From Ferruginibacter sp. HRS2-29 (GTDB taxonomy: Bacteria; Bacteroidota; Bacteroidia; Chitinophagales; Chitinophagaceae), in the NCBI RefSeq assembly GCF_024343615.1, contig NZ_RJUB01000008.1, forward strand, positions 34,434 to 98,433: a DNA stretch of 64,000 nt, written 5' to 3'. Under the pieces are notes generated by a model that was not told where the DNA came from, searched no databases, and was given only the letters and a program-made list of their open reading frames with translations. Positions 24,230 to 33,654 of this stretch are shown here, one piece after another (position 1 is the stretch's first letter; the number at the start of each line of letters is the position of its first letter). A program made the position numbers and the translations under genes.

Positions 24230-25246
24230 TTAAAATTTCGGACAAAGCGATTGCCTGTCTACGTTAGTTGGGTAAAACCCTTTTTTGATCAGGCTGAATT
24301 CGCTCGCGCCTCTCGAATTATTGTAATTTTTAAGGGAAGAGGTGGTTACATCATAACTGAATGTAAATTTCAGCGTGCCTAGTTCCAATCCTACCACCGG
24401 GATCACGGCATCCTGGTAGCGATAGTACAAACCTGCTATCAGTTGCTTTTCGCCGAATTCCGAAAGATTGTAATTGGCATTCATACCACCGGTAAGTTCC
24501 CGGGAGCCGGCCTGTGTAGTGAAATATACATTGGGGTTGATGATCACCCTCTCATGTACTTTGAGGATCGCGTTCACAAAGCCGATATGCCTCATCGGGA
24601 TGATGCCATCGGATGTCTGGTCGTTGAAAAAAGTCTCCCTTGGTTTATTTACATGATGGATGGAATACCCGGCATTAATGTATACATTTTCCTGCGGGAA
24701 ATAAGCATAGTTCATGCCCACCTGCATATCAAAATAACTGACGCTGGTATTTTGCAATATGACAGAACTAGGTATCTGAGCATCGAAGAATTTACCGTCG
24801 AACTGATCAGGAAATTTCAAGGCGCTCTGATCGATCCTTTTTTGCGCCCAGCCAAGATTGAAACCGGCGCTCAGCAGGCTGCTGTTTCCCAGCAACTGGT
24901 GATAAGCTACAGAACCGTATACTTTCGTTGAACGCAAGGCCCCGCTGCCGGCCACATCGCTCAATATCATTCCACCTACACCTACCCAGCCATTTTCGAG
25001 GCGTTCTTTAAAAAGTTGGGCATCGCCGAAGGCACTCATCGTTTTGTATGGTTCCGCCATGATATTGCTCCATTGATTGCGGTAATGCACACCTATCCTG
25101 TAGTCCGCATCCGGAATGAAACCGGTGTTGGCAGGATTGGTGGTGAGCGGCGAATTGAAGAACTGCGAAAAATGCAGATCCTGCGCAAACGCTCCCGCAA
25201 CCAGCAACAATAAGGTATTTAATAATATGATCTTTTTTATCCTCAT
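24230..25246 (-). CDS. PorP/SprF family T9SS-associated outer membrane protein
   Basis: A 338-residue outer-membrane beta-barrel of the PorP/SprF family, members of which help the secretion or surface anchoring of large T9SS type B cargo. Signal peptide 1-21 (Ala-Phe-Ala-Gln). Family signatures follow immediately: DLHFSQFFNSPLTTNPANTG, then YRIGVHYRNQW. The rest alternates strands (VYGSVAYHQLL, MQVGMNYAYFPQ) to the end. The direct upstream neighbour is a 1,214-residue T9SS cargo gene, 22 bases away on the same strand, which is the usual pairing of SprF-like proteins with their cargo. Confidence 0.92.
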   Translation of the reverse strand: MRIKKIILLNTLLLLVAGAFAQDLHFSQFFNSPLTTNPANTGFIPDADYRIGVHYRNQWSNIMAEPYKTMSAFGDAQLFKERLENGWVGVGGMILSDVAGSGALRSTKVYGSVAYHQLLGNSSLLSAGFNLGWAQKRIDQSALKFPDQFDGKFFDAQIPSSVILQNTSVSYFDMQVGMNYAYFPQENVYINAGYSIHHVNKPRETFFNDQTSDGIIPMRHIGFVNAILKVHERVIINPNVYFTTQAGSRELTGGMNANYNLSEFGEKQLIAGLYYRYQDAVIPVVGLELGTLKFTFSYDVTTSSLKNYNNSRGASEFSLIKKGFYPTNVDRQSLCPKF

Positions 25247-25268
25247 TAATTTTTACTCCCCTGTTTAT

Positions 25269-28200
25269 TTATCTCAATAAAGTAATATCGCCTGTTTTTC
25301 TTGTCTTTTTCCCATCACTGAATTCGGCATCGAGTGTATAGGTATATACATCCAGCGGTTGGAGTTTGCCTTTGTAAGTGCCATCCCAGCCGTTGTCTTT
25401 GTTAGTGCTTTCAAATAATACCTGCCCCCATCGGTTGTATACCCTCCAGATCATTCTGGTGATGCCAAATCCACGGACCTTCACTATTCCGTTTTCGCCA
25501 AACCTTCCGGGGGTAAATGCGTTAGGCACATCCAGCAACGGCAACACGATCACGCGTACCCGCAACGGGAACGTATCCGTACAGCCCGCCTGGTTGTAAG
25601 CGATCAGTTCGGCATCATAAGTGCCGGTGGCATTGTACTCGTGTTTGGGTTCAAACACGGTAGAACTTTGTCCATCGCCGAAATTCCATAACCAGCGGAT
25701 GGCGCCCTGCGAAGACTGGTTGCCGAATTGCACCGGCACGTTTTCCTGTGGCGGATTAGGCGACCAGGTAGCTTGCGCAATCGGTTTTGGTAAAACGTTG
25801 ATGGTAAAATAGGCCGATGTATCCCTGAGGTTACAGGTATTGAGATCGGTAGCGATCAGCCTTACCCGGTAAGTGCCTGGTGTGGTAAAAGTGTAAGTAG
25901 GATTTTCTGCTGTAGAGAAGATCGTACCATTATCAAATTGCCATTGCCAGGTTACCCCCGCTTCAGAGTTGTTGTCGAAAGAAGCCGTGTACGGTGCACA
26001 ACCAAGCGCGTCGGTAGCAAAAATGGCTTTTACAAATGCATCGATCCTGATCGTTCTCTCCACCGTATCGGGGGCGTTACAGAACGTTTCGTCTATCAGG
26101 AACAACTGTACTTTGTACTCCCCTGCTTGTGCGTAGGTATGCACCCGCGGAGGATTGTAACCGACCGTGTCCCTGGGCGAACCATCGCCATAATCCCATA
26201 CGAATGTGCGTGGGCCAAATGCCGGGAACAGCGGAGTACTGGTATTGGTATACTGCATGGTCAGGCTTTGGCAGGGGGGAAGTTTTACACTGGCGAAACT
26301 CAGGTTCACCTCGTTGTTACCTGCTTTAATATTGATGTAAACTGTATCCCTCACGTTACACGTGCTGCTGTCTTCTGCTATCAACATTACCCGGTATGTA
26401 CCTGCAACGGTGTATTGGTGCGAAGAAGTATTTTGTGGTTTATAAGTCGTATCCCTTTTTGATCCATCCCCATAATCCCAGATGTATTTTTTTGCGAGCA
26501 AAAGGCTATCCCTGAAATTTACCGTAAATGGTATACAGGCCACCGTATCATTGGCTACACCGTTGATGGAGGTTTTGATGCTGGCACTTACGCCCGCAAA
26601 GTTCATCGCGATTTTTACCGCCGCCTGGTTACAGGCCCTGCTTGAGTTTCGTGGGCCCCATACTCCTGCCGTGATGGGGAATACCCCTCCAGAACAATTG
26701 GCGCAGATAGCCTGGTAGATCACACCATTCTCATCAAACCGGCTGGTTCCTCCATCCACATGATCACCGGTTCCCCCGTTTTGTCCGAACACAGAAGCGA
26801 ACAGGCAACTTTGCGCATTTTTTTCCAATACGAAAAAATAAAAATCGCTTCCGTCGGGGGCAAATCTTCCAGCGAGTGGATTTACTTCAGGAAGGTTGAA
26901 TGTATTACCTGTGGAATAACGCTGGCTATTATTGATCCCCCCTCCCCAACCGGATACATATACATTTTCGCAACGGTCTACCAGGAAGGCAATAGGTGAA
27001 ATGTTCGGATCATTGGAAGCTGTACCAAAAACAGTAGAATATACGTAGGCCGAAAAATCGGGTTGAAGTTTAGAGATGAACTGTTTGGAGCCTGCGTTGC
27101 TGTAATTCGCATTCAGCACCTGCCAGGTACCAGTGGTGGTTCCCATTACATAAGGGAAACCGCTCCGGTCGAATTTTAATCCATAAACAAGATCAATTTG
27201 TGGTGTGCCGAGATAAGTTGTTTTAAGCAAAGCCGAACCGTCGCTTCTTAACTGGGTTACAAACCCATCGGCTATACCCCCCTGAAAAGTGGATTGAATA
27301 ACTCCTGCAGTATTACCCGGAAGATTGGAACTAGCCGTACCTCCTGCGATGTAGAGGTTGCCGGTAACCGGGCTGATACTTGCTACGAAGCAGGCATCAT
27401 CTTCATTTCCGCCAAAATATGTACTGAAAAGCGGGGTAGACAAAGTAGGGTTGAATTTAAGGATCACCCCATCCTGCTTGCCCCCGAGGGATGTTTGTAT
27501 GGTAGAATTCCTTACAGGAAAATCGGTCGATTGTGTAGAGGATGCGAGATAAATATTATTACTTCCGTCGATGATCACTTCGCTGCGGGCATCGTCGCCA
27601 TAATTTCTGCGCAGGCTTTTTGCCCCATCGACATCATCGTATTTAGGATTGATATTTACCCCGTCATTGGCGGTACCGCCTACCCTTACTGAGCCAATCA
27701 AAGCAGTACCGGCCGCATTGAGCTTGGTGATGACGATATCCTGTTCGCCACAATCGCCTAAAAAATTATTGGCCGGAAAAACAGGATAGCTTGTACCACC
27801 TGTTTTTGGGGAATTGGTTCTTCCTGCAATGATGAGATTACCCTGGGCATCGCTGATCATGCTATGGGGTTGTTCATTTCCAGCTCCGCCGATGTAAGTA
27901 GCATATAACCGGTTGGTACCATTGGCCGACAACTTCATGATGGCCATATCGTACCCGCCTGAAAGCCTGTTTTCATCTACCCCGCCATTCCAGGTAATAT
28001 CATATGCCCCTGCAGAAACGGGATAGCCAACACCAAATACAACGCCCCCTGCAAAAAAACTTCCATCGGGGCCCGGTGTTGCCGTATATCCCCAATTGTC
28101 GGCCGTGCTTCCCGTAAAAGTGGAGAACACGATCGTAGGATCGATGATCAGTGTTTTGGTAAGATCGTAATTTTTAACCTGGAAACTCACCACATTATCC

Positions 28201-28913
28201 CTTACCATGTATTTGCAATCCACTTCCTGCCGCTTGTCAGTAGAAGGCTGGTACGAATAGGGAAATAATTCCTTCACGTCGCCGAAAGGTGTGGTAATGA
28301 TCAGTTCCTTGTCTTTGACGCTGATGCTTTTTGGCCCGTCGTACTGCATCGCGATGGCATTTACATTCCCCCCGGGATAAACGATGAAATCGTATTTCAT
28401 TTTTCCGCCGCTGGTGTAATACCGTACGTCGATGTTGGGATAAATATTCTTGTAGGTCACTTCCTGGTAGATCTTGCAATCCGAAGCCCAATTGGACCTG
28501 TCGCCTATAAAATAATTATTGTAGGAATTCAATGCTTTTTCCGCCACTCGTGGCGCATTCTCCGAACCACCGAGGAATTTTACTTTGTAGGCGAAAGAAT
28601 GAAGGATGAAAGGTTTGTTAACGGCAGGTTCTTTACTTTTTGCAGCCGCACCTGCAGTGGAATCATTGCCGTGGCTATGCCCATGCATCCGCCCGGATAA
28701 AGCATCAAGGTCCTCCGTCTTGTGGAGCAATACGGTAAAGCCTTTTTTCTCCAGGTAAAATGAACCGGCGTTGAAATCGCCGCGATAGTTCACGGCAGCG
28801 TTCCATTGTCCTTTATTTTGTACGAATTCGATTTGGGCTGATGCACACACAGGCAGTAGAAGCGGTGCTCCGGTCAGCATCAGGCAGGAAAATATTTTAG
28901 TAAAAAATCTCAA
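25269..28913 (-). CDS. Giant T9SS type B cargo with SBBP and PKD domains
   Basis: A 1,214-residue surface or secreted protein. Signal peptide 1-27 (Cys-Ala-Ser-Ala-Gln). About 28-240 is the DUF7948-like N-terminal domain (FVQNKGQWNAAVNYRGDF, then RSNWASDCKIYQEVTYKNIY). About 255-650 holds SBBP beta-propeller repeats (YIGGAGNEQPHSMISDAQGN, TYFGGNEDDACFVAS). About 790-1115 holds four PKD-like modules with WDYGDG, WQFDNG and WNFGDG cores. The last 85 or so residues are the type B sorting domain (VPNAFTPGRFGENG, VYNRWGQVLF, GWDGTYKG). Start is TTG at 28913. Paired with the PorP/SprF gene. Role likely adhesion or gliding-related; ligand unknown. Confidence 0.88.
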   Translation of the reverse strand: MRFFTKIFSCLMLTGAPLLLPVCASAQIEFVQNKGQWNAAVNYRGDFNAGSFYLEKKGFTVLLHKTEDLDALSGRMHGHSHGNDSTAGAAAKSKEPAVNKPFILHSFAYKVKFLGGSENAPRVAEKALNSYNNYFIGDRSNWASDCKIYQEVTYKNIYPNIDVRYYTSGGKMKYDFIVYPGGNVNAIAMQYDGPKSISVKDKELIITTPFGDVKELFPYSYQPSTDKRQEVDCKYMVRDNVVSFQVKNYDLTKTLIIDPTIVFSTFTGSTADNWGYTATPGPDGSFFAGGVVFGVGYPVSAGAYDITWNGGVDENRLSGGYDMAIMKLSANGTNRLYATYIGGAGNEQPHSMISDAQGNLIIAGRTNSPKTGGTSYPVFPANNFLGDCGEQDIVITKLNAAGTALIGSVRVGGTANDGVNINPKYDDVDGAKSLRRNYGDDARSEVIIDGSNNIYLASSTQSTDFPVRNSTIQTSLGGKQDGVILKFNPTLSTPLFSTYFGGNEDDACFVASISPVTGNLYIAGGTASSNLPGNTAGVIQSTFQGGIADGFVTQLRSDGSALLKTTYLGTPQIDLVYGLKFDRSGFPYVMGTTTGTWQVLNANYSNAGSKQFISKLQPDFSAYVYSTVFGTASNDPNISPIAFLVDRCENVYVSGWGGGINNSQRYSTGNTFNLPEVNPLAGRFAPDGSDFYFFVLEKNAQSCLFASVFGQNGGTGDHVDGGTSRFDENGVIYQAICANCSGGVFPITAGVWGPRNSSRACNQAAVKIAMNFAGVSASIKTSINGVANDTVACIPFTVNFRDSLLLAKKYIWDYGDGSKRDTTYKPQNTSSHQYTVAGTYRVMLIAEDSSTCNVRDTVYINIKAGNNEVNLSFASVKLPPCQSLTMQYTNTSTPLFPAFGPRTFVWDYGDGSPRDTVGYNPPRVHTYAQAGEYKVQLFLIDETFCNAPDTVERTIRIDAFVKAIFATDALGCAPYTASFDNNSEAGVTWQWQFDNGTIFSTAENPTYTFTTPGTYRVRLIATDLNTCNLRDTSAYFTINVLPKPIAQATWSPNPPQENVPVQFGNQSSQGAIRWLWNFGDGQSSTVFEPKHEYNATGTYDAELIAYNQAGCTDTFPLRVRVIVLPLLDVPNAFTPGRFGENGIVKVRGFGITRMIWRVYNRWGQVLFESTNKDNGWDGTYKGKLQPLDVYTYTLDAEFSDGKKTRKTGDITLLR

Positions 28914-29014
28914 GTATTTTTATTTACAATTTAATTATAATAAACGTAATTTTCTAAGCTTTCGCCGGGTAAAAATGAATGTTTGTATTTGCTTTAACGT
29001 ATTAGGTAATTTAT

Positions 29015-31126
29015 TTACGCAATCTTGCTCCATTTAGTCTTGGCTTTATGCTGGTGGAGAAAGTTTTTTACCGGCAAATTTTCAGCCAAACTGATATCGG
29101 GGTCTTTTTCCAGCAATGCTTCTACGGTTTCCCTGGCTGCTTCCAGCATCTGTTTGTCGTTTACGAGGCTGGCCAGCCTGAAATTCAAGGCCCCGCTCTG
29201 CCGTGTACCTTCAATTTCGCCGGGGCCGCGGAGTTCAAGGTCTTTTTCGGCTATGTCGAAGCCGTCGTTGGTAGCCACCATTATCTTCAGCCTTTCCCGG
29301 GCATCGTTGGATACTTTACGCCCGGTAAGCAGGATGCAATAACTTTTATCGGCGCCACGCCCAACCCTGCCCCTTAGCTGGTGCAGCTGCGAAAGCCCGA
29401 ATTTTTCCGCACTCTCGATCACCATCACCGAGGCATTGGGCACATTTACACCCACTTCTATCACTGTGGTACTAACCATAATCTGAGTATCACCCGTTAC
29501 AAAACGCTGCATGTTAGTCTCTTTTTGTTCTATCGGTTGTTTGCCATGCACCATGCTGATCCAGTATTTCGGTTCGGGAAAAAATGATTTCACTTCTTCA
29601 AAGCCTTTCATCAGGTTTTCGTAATCCAGCTTGCTGCTTTCTTCTATGAGCGGGTATATGATGTAAGCCTGCCGGCCTTTCGCCACTTCTTCCTTAATAA
29701 AATCCATCACCTGCGGCCGTGCTGTTTCATTTCGGTGTATCGTATTGATAGGTTGCCTGCCGGGCGGCAATTCGTCCATCACACTGTAGTCAAGATCCCC
29801 GTAAGCAGTAAGCGCCAGTGTTCGCGGAATGGGGGTGGCCGTCATCACCAGCACATGCGGCGGGATGTCGTTCTTTTTCCATAATTGCGCCCGTTGTGCT
29901 ACACCGAATTTATGTTGTTCATCCACCACCGCAAATCCAAGATTTTGAAACGCTACTTTATCTTCTATAACGGCATGGGTGCCAATAAGTATCTGTACCT
30001 CGCCATCGGCTACCTGCTGCAGGATGGCTTTGCGGGCTTTGCCTTTGGTGGAGCCCGTGAGTATCTTCACATTTACCGGAAGTTCCTGCAATGCGGAAGA
30101 GATACTTTGGTAATGCTGCTGCGCCAGTATCTCTGTTGGCGCCATCAGTACACTCTGGAAGCCATTATCGGCCGCTATCAGCATACTCAGCAGGGCTACC
30201 ATCGTTTTGCCACTGCCTACATCGCCCTGCAACAGGCGGTTCATCTGCCGCCCGCTGCCCGCATCTTTCCTGATCTCCTTTAGCACCCTTTTTTGTGCAT
30301 TGGTAAGTTCAAAAGAAAGATAGTCTTTGTAAAAACTGTTGAACAACGGCCCTACTTTATCGAATACCACTCCGCGACTGAAACGGTGCCGCTGGATGCG
30401 GACAAGGTTCATGCGGAGCTGCGCAAAAAAGAGTTCCTCAAATTTCAATCGCCGCAATGCGTGCTGGTAATGTTTTTCGGAAGCAGGAAGATGTATCTGG
30501 GAAAAAGCCTGGTAACGGGAAACCAGCTTATATTTTTCCAATATTTCTTTCGGAAGATTTTCAGGGAGGTCTTTTTCCTGTATCCGTTGAAAAAGTTCTT
30601 TTACCAATTTACCGAAAGCATTCCCCGAAAGGGATTTCGCTTTCAGTTTTTCTGTGGTGGGATATACGGGCTCCAGGTGTTGCTTGCCGGATGAATTTTC
30701 TTTGGTGTAATTTTCTATATCGGGATGCGCCACCTGTGGCGTTCCCATGAAAAAGCTGAGTTTGCCAAACACCAGATATTGCTGACCTGGCTGCAATATT
30801 TTTTGCACCCAATTGATTCCCTGGAACCATACTAGTTCTATCACCCCGCTCTGATCTTTCAGTTTTCCCACCAACCTTCTGCCGCGGTTCTCACCCATCA
30901 GTTCCAGGCTCAGAAGTTTTCCGCCAACATAGGCGTATTCCGCCGAAGGCGATAAGGAACCGATCTGGTCTACATTGGTGCGGTCGATATGCCTGAACGG
31001 ATAATGTTCCAGCAGGTCTTTAAAAGTGTGGATGTTGAGTTCTTTGCGAAGCAGGTCGCCTTTTTGGGCTGAGATACCGGTGAGGTATTCGATGGGAGTT
31101 GATAGTATGGTGGCTTCGCTCGTCAA
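29015..31126 (-). CDS. recG: ATP-dependent DNA helicase RecG
   Basis: Branch-migrating helicase that restarts stalled forks, cytosolic. At 703 residues it has the family length. The N-terminal wedge/OB domain is followed by the helicase core: Walker A GDVGSGKT near residue 305, a DEQH box (FAVVDEQHKFGVAQR) near 405, TATPIPRTLALTAYGDLD as motif III, and the RecG-specific C-terminal QLRGRVGRG and LELRGPGEIEGTRQSG. The likely start codon is TTG at 31126; a stop lies two codons upstream in frame and no ATG is nearby. Upstream is a GTTCAA-type inverted array and then a DEAD-box helicase gene. Confidence 0.95.
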   Translation of the reverse strand: MTSEATILSTPIEYLTGISAQKGDLLRKELNIHTFKDLLEHYPFRHIDRTNVDQIGSLSPSAEYAYVGGKLLSLELMGENRGRRLVGKLKDQSGVIELVWFQGINWVQKILQPGQQYLVFGKLSFFMGTPQVAHPDIENYTKENSSGKQHLEPVYPTTEKLKAKSLSGNAFGKLVKELFQRIQEKDLPENLPKEILEKYKLVSRYQAFSQIHLPASEKHYQHALRRLKFEELFFAQLRMNLVRIQRHRFSRGVVFDKVGPLFNSFYKDYLSFELTNAQKRVLKEIRKDAGSGRQMNRLLQGDVGSGKTMVALLSMLIAADNGFQSVLMAPTEILAQQHYQSISSALQELPVNVKILTGSTKGKARKAILQQVADGEVQILIGTHAVIEDKVAFQNLGFAVVDEQHKFGVAQRAQLWKKNDIPPHVLVMTATPIPRTLALTAYGDLDYSVMDELPPGRQPINTIHRNETARPQVMDFIKEEVAKGRQAYIIYPLIEESSKLDYENLMKGFEEVKSFFPEPKYWISMVHGKQPIEQKETNMQRFVTGDTQIMVSTTVIEVGVNVPNASVMVIESAEKFGLSQLHQLRGRVGRGADKSYCILLTGRKVSNDARERLKIMVATNDGFDIAEKDLELRGPGEIEGTRQSGALNFRLASLVNDKQMLEAARETVEALLEKDPDISLAENLPVKNFLHQHKAKTKWSKIA

Positions 31127-31135
31127 TGTTTAAAA

Positions 31136-31201
31136 GGTTCAAAGGGTTCAAAATGTTCAAAATGTTGTTGAACCTCCTGAACATTTTGAACCGATTGAAC
31201 C
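31136..31201. repeat. Inverted GGTTCAAA word array between helicase genes
   Basis: The left arm (31136-31158) reads GGTTCAAA-GGGTTCAAAATGTTCA. The right arm (31179-31201) is its near-exact reverse complement, with extra GTTCAA/TTGAAC words between. Same word family as 9264-9362 and 15469-15559. It fills the gap between the DEAD-box gene stop (31213) and the recG start (31126). Confidence 0.8.
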
Positions 31202-31212
31202 TATGCAACTCA

Positions 31213-32433
31213 TTATTTGTTTCGGGTGCCTTTATGCTGGAAGCTGCGCTTCTTACCTCCCGATGATCTCTTTTCAAATACGGGGTTGTAAGCCGGCTGC
31301 TCGCCGAATATTTCGGGCAAAGGCATCTTGGGCACTTCTTTTTCCAGTAATTTTTCTATCGATAAAAATTTGCGTTGTTCTTTTACACTCACCAACGTGA
31401 AGGCAGTACCGTCGGCTTCGGCCCTCGCGGTACGCCCGATGCGGTGTACATAATCTTCACCATCGTGCGGCACATCAAAGTTGATCACCAGCTCGATGTT
31501 GTCGATATCTATGCCACGGCTGAGGATATCCGTAGCTACCAGCACCGGTAATCTTCCGCTGCGGTATTGCATGAGGATGTCTTCGCGGCTTTCCTGCTCC
31601 AGGTCGCTGTGTATCTCCCCGGCTTTGATGCCTGCTTTTTTGAGGTCGCGGGTAAGCTGTTTTACATTCAGCTTGCTGCTGCAGAATATCACCACTTTCT
31701 TCAGGTGGTTCTCTTTCAGCAGGTGAATGATGAGCGGATTTTTTTGTGCATCGTATACCATGTAAGCCTGCTGGATGATCTTTTCAGGCGGTTTGCTGAT
31801 GGAGATGTTTATTTCCGCCGGATTGGTAAGGATGGTGCGTGCCAGCTGCCTGATCTTTGGCGGCATGGTGGCGGAGAAAAGCAGGTTCTGCCTTTTTTCC
31901 GGCAGGTGTTTTATGATGAACATGATGTCATCAAAAAAGCCCATGTCGAGCATCCTGTCGGCCTCATCCAGTACAAGGTATTTGAGCTGGTTAAGCTTTA
32001 CATAGCCCATTTTGATATGCGCCATCATTTTACCGGGCGTACACACCACTATGTCGGCACCCATGCTCAACGCTTTTTTTTCCTGAACAAAAGCATTTCC
32101 ATCGCCTCCGCCAAACACGGCAATCGAACTGATGGAAGTAAAATAGGATAACCCTTCCAGATGCTGTGCTATCTGTATAGCCAGCTCGCGGGTGGGCACT
32201 ATCACCAGGGATGTGATGCCATCGCCGCTTTGCGGAGCCGTAATGATTTTGTTGATCAGTGGTAACAGGAAAGCGGCCGTTTTACCGGTTCCTGTCTGCG
32301 CCGAAGCGATAATATCCCTCCCTTCCAAAATGAGTGGAATTACCTGTGCCTGTACGGGGGTGGCTTCATCGTAATTGGAAGCATCGATGCCATCCAGTAA
32401 TCTATCGTCAAATCCGAATTCTGTAAACTTCAA
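31213..32433 (-). CDS. DEAD-box RNA helicase (RhlE-like)
   Basis: ATP-dependent RNA unwinding in ribosome assembly or RNA turnover, cytosolic. 406 residues. The Q motif region (FDDRLLDGIDASNYDEATPVQAQ) precedes Walker A AQTGTGKT (45-52). Also seen: PTRELAIQ (80-87), DEAD at 156-159, SAT near 190, and C-terminal HRIGRTAR. The C-terminal tail is basic (KRSSGGKKRSFQHKGTRNK), typical of RhlE-type proteins for RNA contact. The start is TTG at 32433, immediately before the Q-motif segment, with no upstream ATG in frame. It is divergent from cvfB across a 388-base region with a 39-bp tandem repeat. Confidence 0.93.
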   Translation of the reverse strand: MKFTEFGFDDRLLDGIDASNYDEATPVQAQVIPLILEGRDIIASAQTGTGKTAAFLLPLINKIITAPQSGDGITSLVIVPTRELAIQIAQHLEGLSYFTSISSIAVFGGGDGNAFVQEKKALSMGADIVVCTPGKMMAHIKMGYVKLNQLKYLVLDEADRMLDMGFFDDIMFIIKHLPEKRQNLLFSATMPPKIRQLARTILTNPAEINISISKPPEKIIQQAYMVYDAQKNPLIIHLLKENHLKKVVIFCSSKLNVKQLTRDLKKAGIKAGEIHSDLEQESREDILMQYRSGRLPVLVATDILSRGIDIDNIELVINFDVPHDGEDYVHRIGRTARAEADGTAFTLVSVKEQRKFLSIEKLLEKEVPKMPLPEIFGEQPAYNPVFEKRSSGGKKRSFQHKGTRNK

Positions 32434-32821
32434 AATATATACTGTATTTAATTATGTTATAAAGATAACCAATATAGTTAGAATGCCGGTTAAAAGCAGG
32501 CATAGGGCCGGTATATACGAAAGAAATTAGCGTATTTCGTAAAAATTCGGGTACTTTGGCGAAATGGTCAGGCATCTTCCTGATAAGACGCTTTGGAAGT
32601 ATTGCAGCAGACGTGTGACAATTTAAATTCAGCTTAATACGTCTGACACAAATCGTGTCGGATGGATTTTAATTTTCCTGGTTGACACAGATCGTGTCGG
32701 ATCGATTTTATTTTTTTTGGTTGACACAAATTGTGTCAGCCTGAATTTTATCTTATCGGCTGACACAAAGGATAAAGAGCAGAAGATAGCTATACCTCCT
32801 GGTACAAATAAAAAAAAGATT
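32434..32821. other. 388-base divergent promoter region with 39-bp tandem array
   Basis: Lies between the divergent starts of the DEAD-box helicase gene (minus) and cvfB (plus). The left 150 bases are AT-rich and would hold the helicase promoter. At 32644-32767 is the tandem array (listed separately). An ORF that runs through the array on each strand is an effect of its 39-base (13-codon) period. No credible gene. Confidence 0.7.
32644..32767. repeat. 39-bp tandem repeat, palindrome in each unit
   Basis: TGACACA occurs at 32644, 32683, 32722 and 32761, exactly 39 bases apart each time. Three full units carry an inverted repeat GACACnnnnnGTGTC. In the third it is perfect (GACACAA-A-TTGTGTC); in the first two the central five bases are AAATC and AGATC. 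The fourth copy is only the left half. The spacing of 39 bases is close to four helical turns minus three bases. The arrangement resembles a set of operators or a tandem expansion of one. Confidence 0.9.
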
Positions 32822-33652
32822 ATGATTAAAGTCGGAGAATATAATTTATTGAAAGTATTACGCGAAGTGGATTTCGGGGTATACCTCGACGATGGCGGGG
32901 AAGGCATATTGTTACCTAAGAGGTTTGTGCCTGCCAATACGAAACCCGGCGATGAAATAAAAGTATTCATCTACCACGACAGCGAGGGCAGGCTGATCGC
33001 CACTACACAACAACCTCTCGGCGTTTTGGGAGATATTGTAAAACTAAGGGCAGTTACCGTTACCCCGCAGGGGGCTTTTCTCGATTTCGGGTTGATGAAA
33101 GATCTTTTCGTTCCAAAATCCCAGCAACTGGTGGGCATGCGGCCAAATGGTGAATACCTGGTGAAGATCTATCTTGATGAGCAGACAGGAAGGATTGCCG
33201 CTACCGAGCGGATCGAGCAGGACCTGGGCAATGATCAGCTGACGGTAAAAGAACTGGATGTGGTAGACCTCATCGTTTTTCGCCGTACCGATATCGGCTA
33301 CCTGATGATCATCAATAACCAACATACCGGGGTATTACATTTCAACGAGATCTACCGCACCATTGGCGAAGGCGATAAATTCAAAGGGTTCATCAAAAAG
33401 ATCTACCCTGCAGATAACAAGATCGATGTTGCTGCCGGCAAGCCGGGATATGCACGCGTGGAAGACGAAACAGAAAAGATCATCCGGTTGTTAAAAGAAA
33501 ATAATGGTTTTCTACCTTACCACGATAAATCCGATCCGGAAGCGATCTATGAATTTTTCGGCATGAGCAAAAAGACCTTCAAGATGACCACGGGAAATCT
33601 GTACAGGCAGAAGAAGATAACATTTGAAGACGGGGGCATAAGACTAAGCTGA
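32822..33652 (+). CDS. CvfB-like S1 RNA-binding protein
   Basis: A 276-residue cytosolic protein of the YitL/CvfB family: tandem S1-like OB modules and a C-terminal winged helix (FFGMSKKTFKMTTGNLYRQKKITF). In Staphylococcus the family controls virulence-gene mRNA; the role here is unknown. The ATG at 32822 starts MIKVGEYNLLKVLREVDFGVYL, which matches the family. An in-frame GTG 105 bases upstream would read through the 39-bp repeat and is rejected. Divergent from the DEAD-box helicase gene. The shared intergenic region with palindromes may regulate either. Confidence 0.88.
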   Translation: MIKVGEYNLLKVLREVDFGVYLDDGGEGILLPKRFVPANTKPGDEIKVFIYHDSEGRLIATTQQPLGVLGDIVKLRAVTVTPQGAFLDFGLMKDLFVPKSQQLVGMRPNGEYLVKIYLDEQTGRIAATERIEQDLGNDQLTVKELDVVDLIVFRRTDIGYLMIINNQHTGVLHFNEIYRTIGEGDKFKGFIKKIYPADNKIDVAAGKPGYARVEDETEKIIRLLKENNGFLPYHDKSDPEAIYEFFGMSKKTFKMTTGNLYRQKKITFEDGGIRLS

Positions 33653-33654
33653 GG

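Noticed and set aside
32644..32767. 39-bp array as a possible CRISPR
   Set aside because: The units are nearly identical over their full length, with no unique spacers and no cas genes in the window.
32629..32970. Minus-strand ORF encoding a 13-residue repeat upstream of cvfB
   Set aside because: The repeat exists because the 39-bp DNA unit is a multiple of three; the ORF overlaps the cvfB start and has no independent support.
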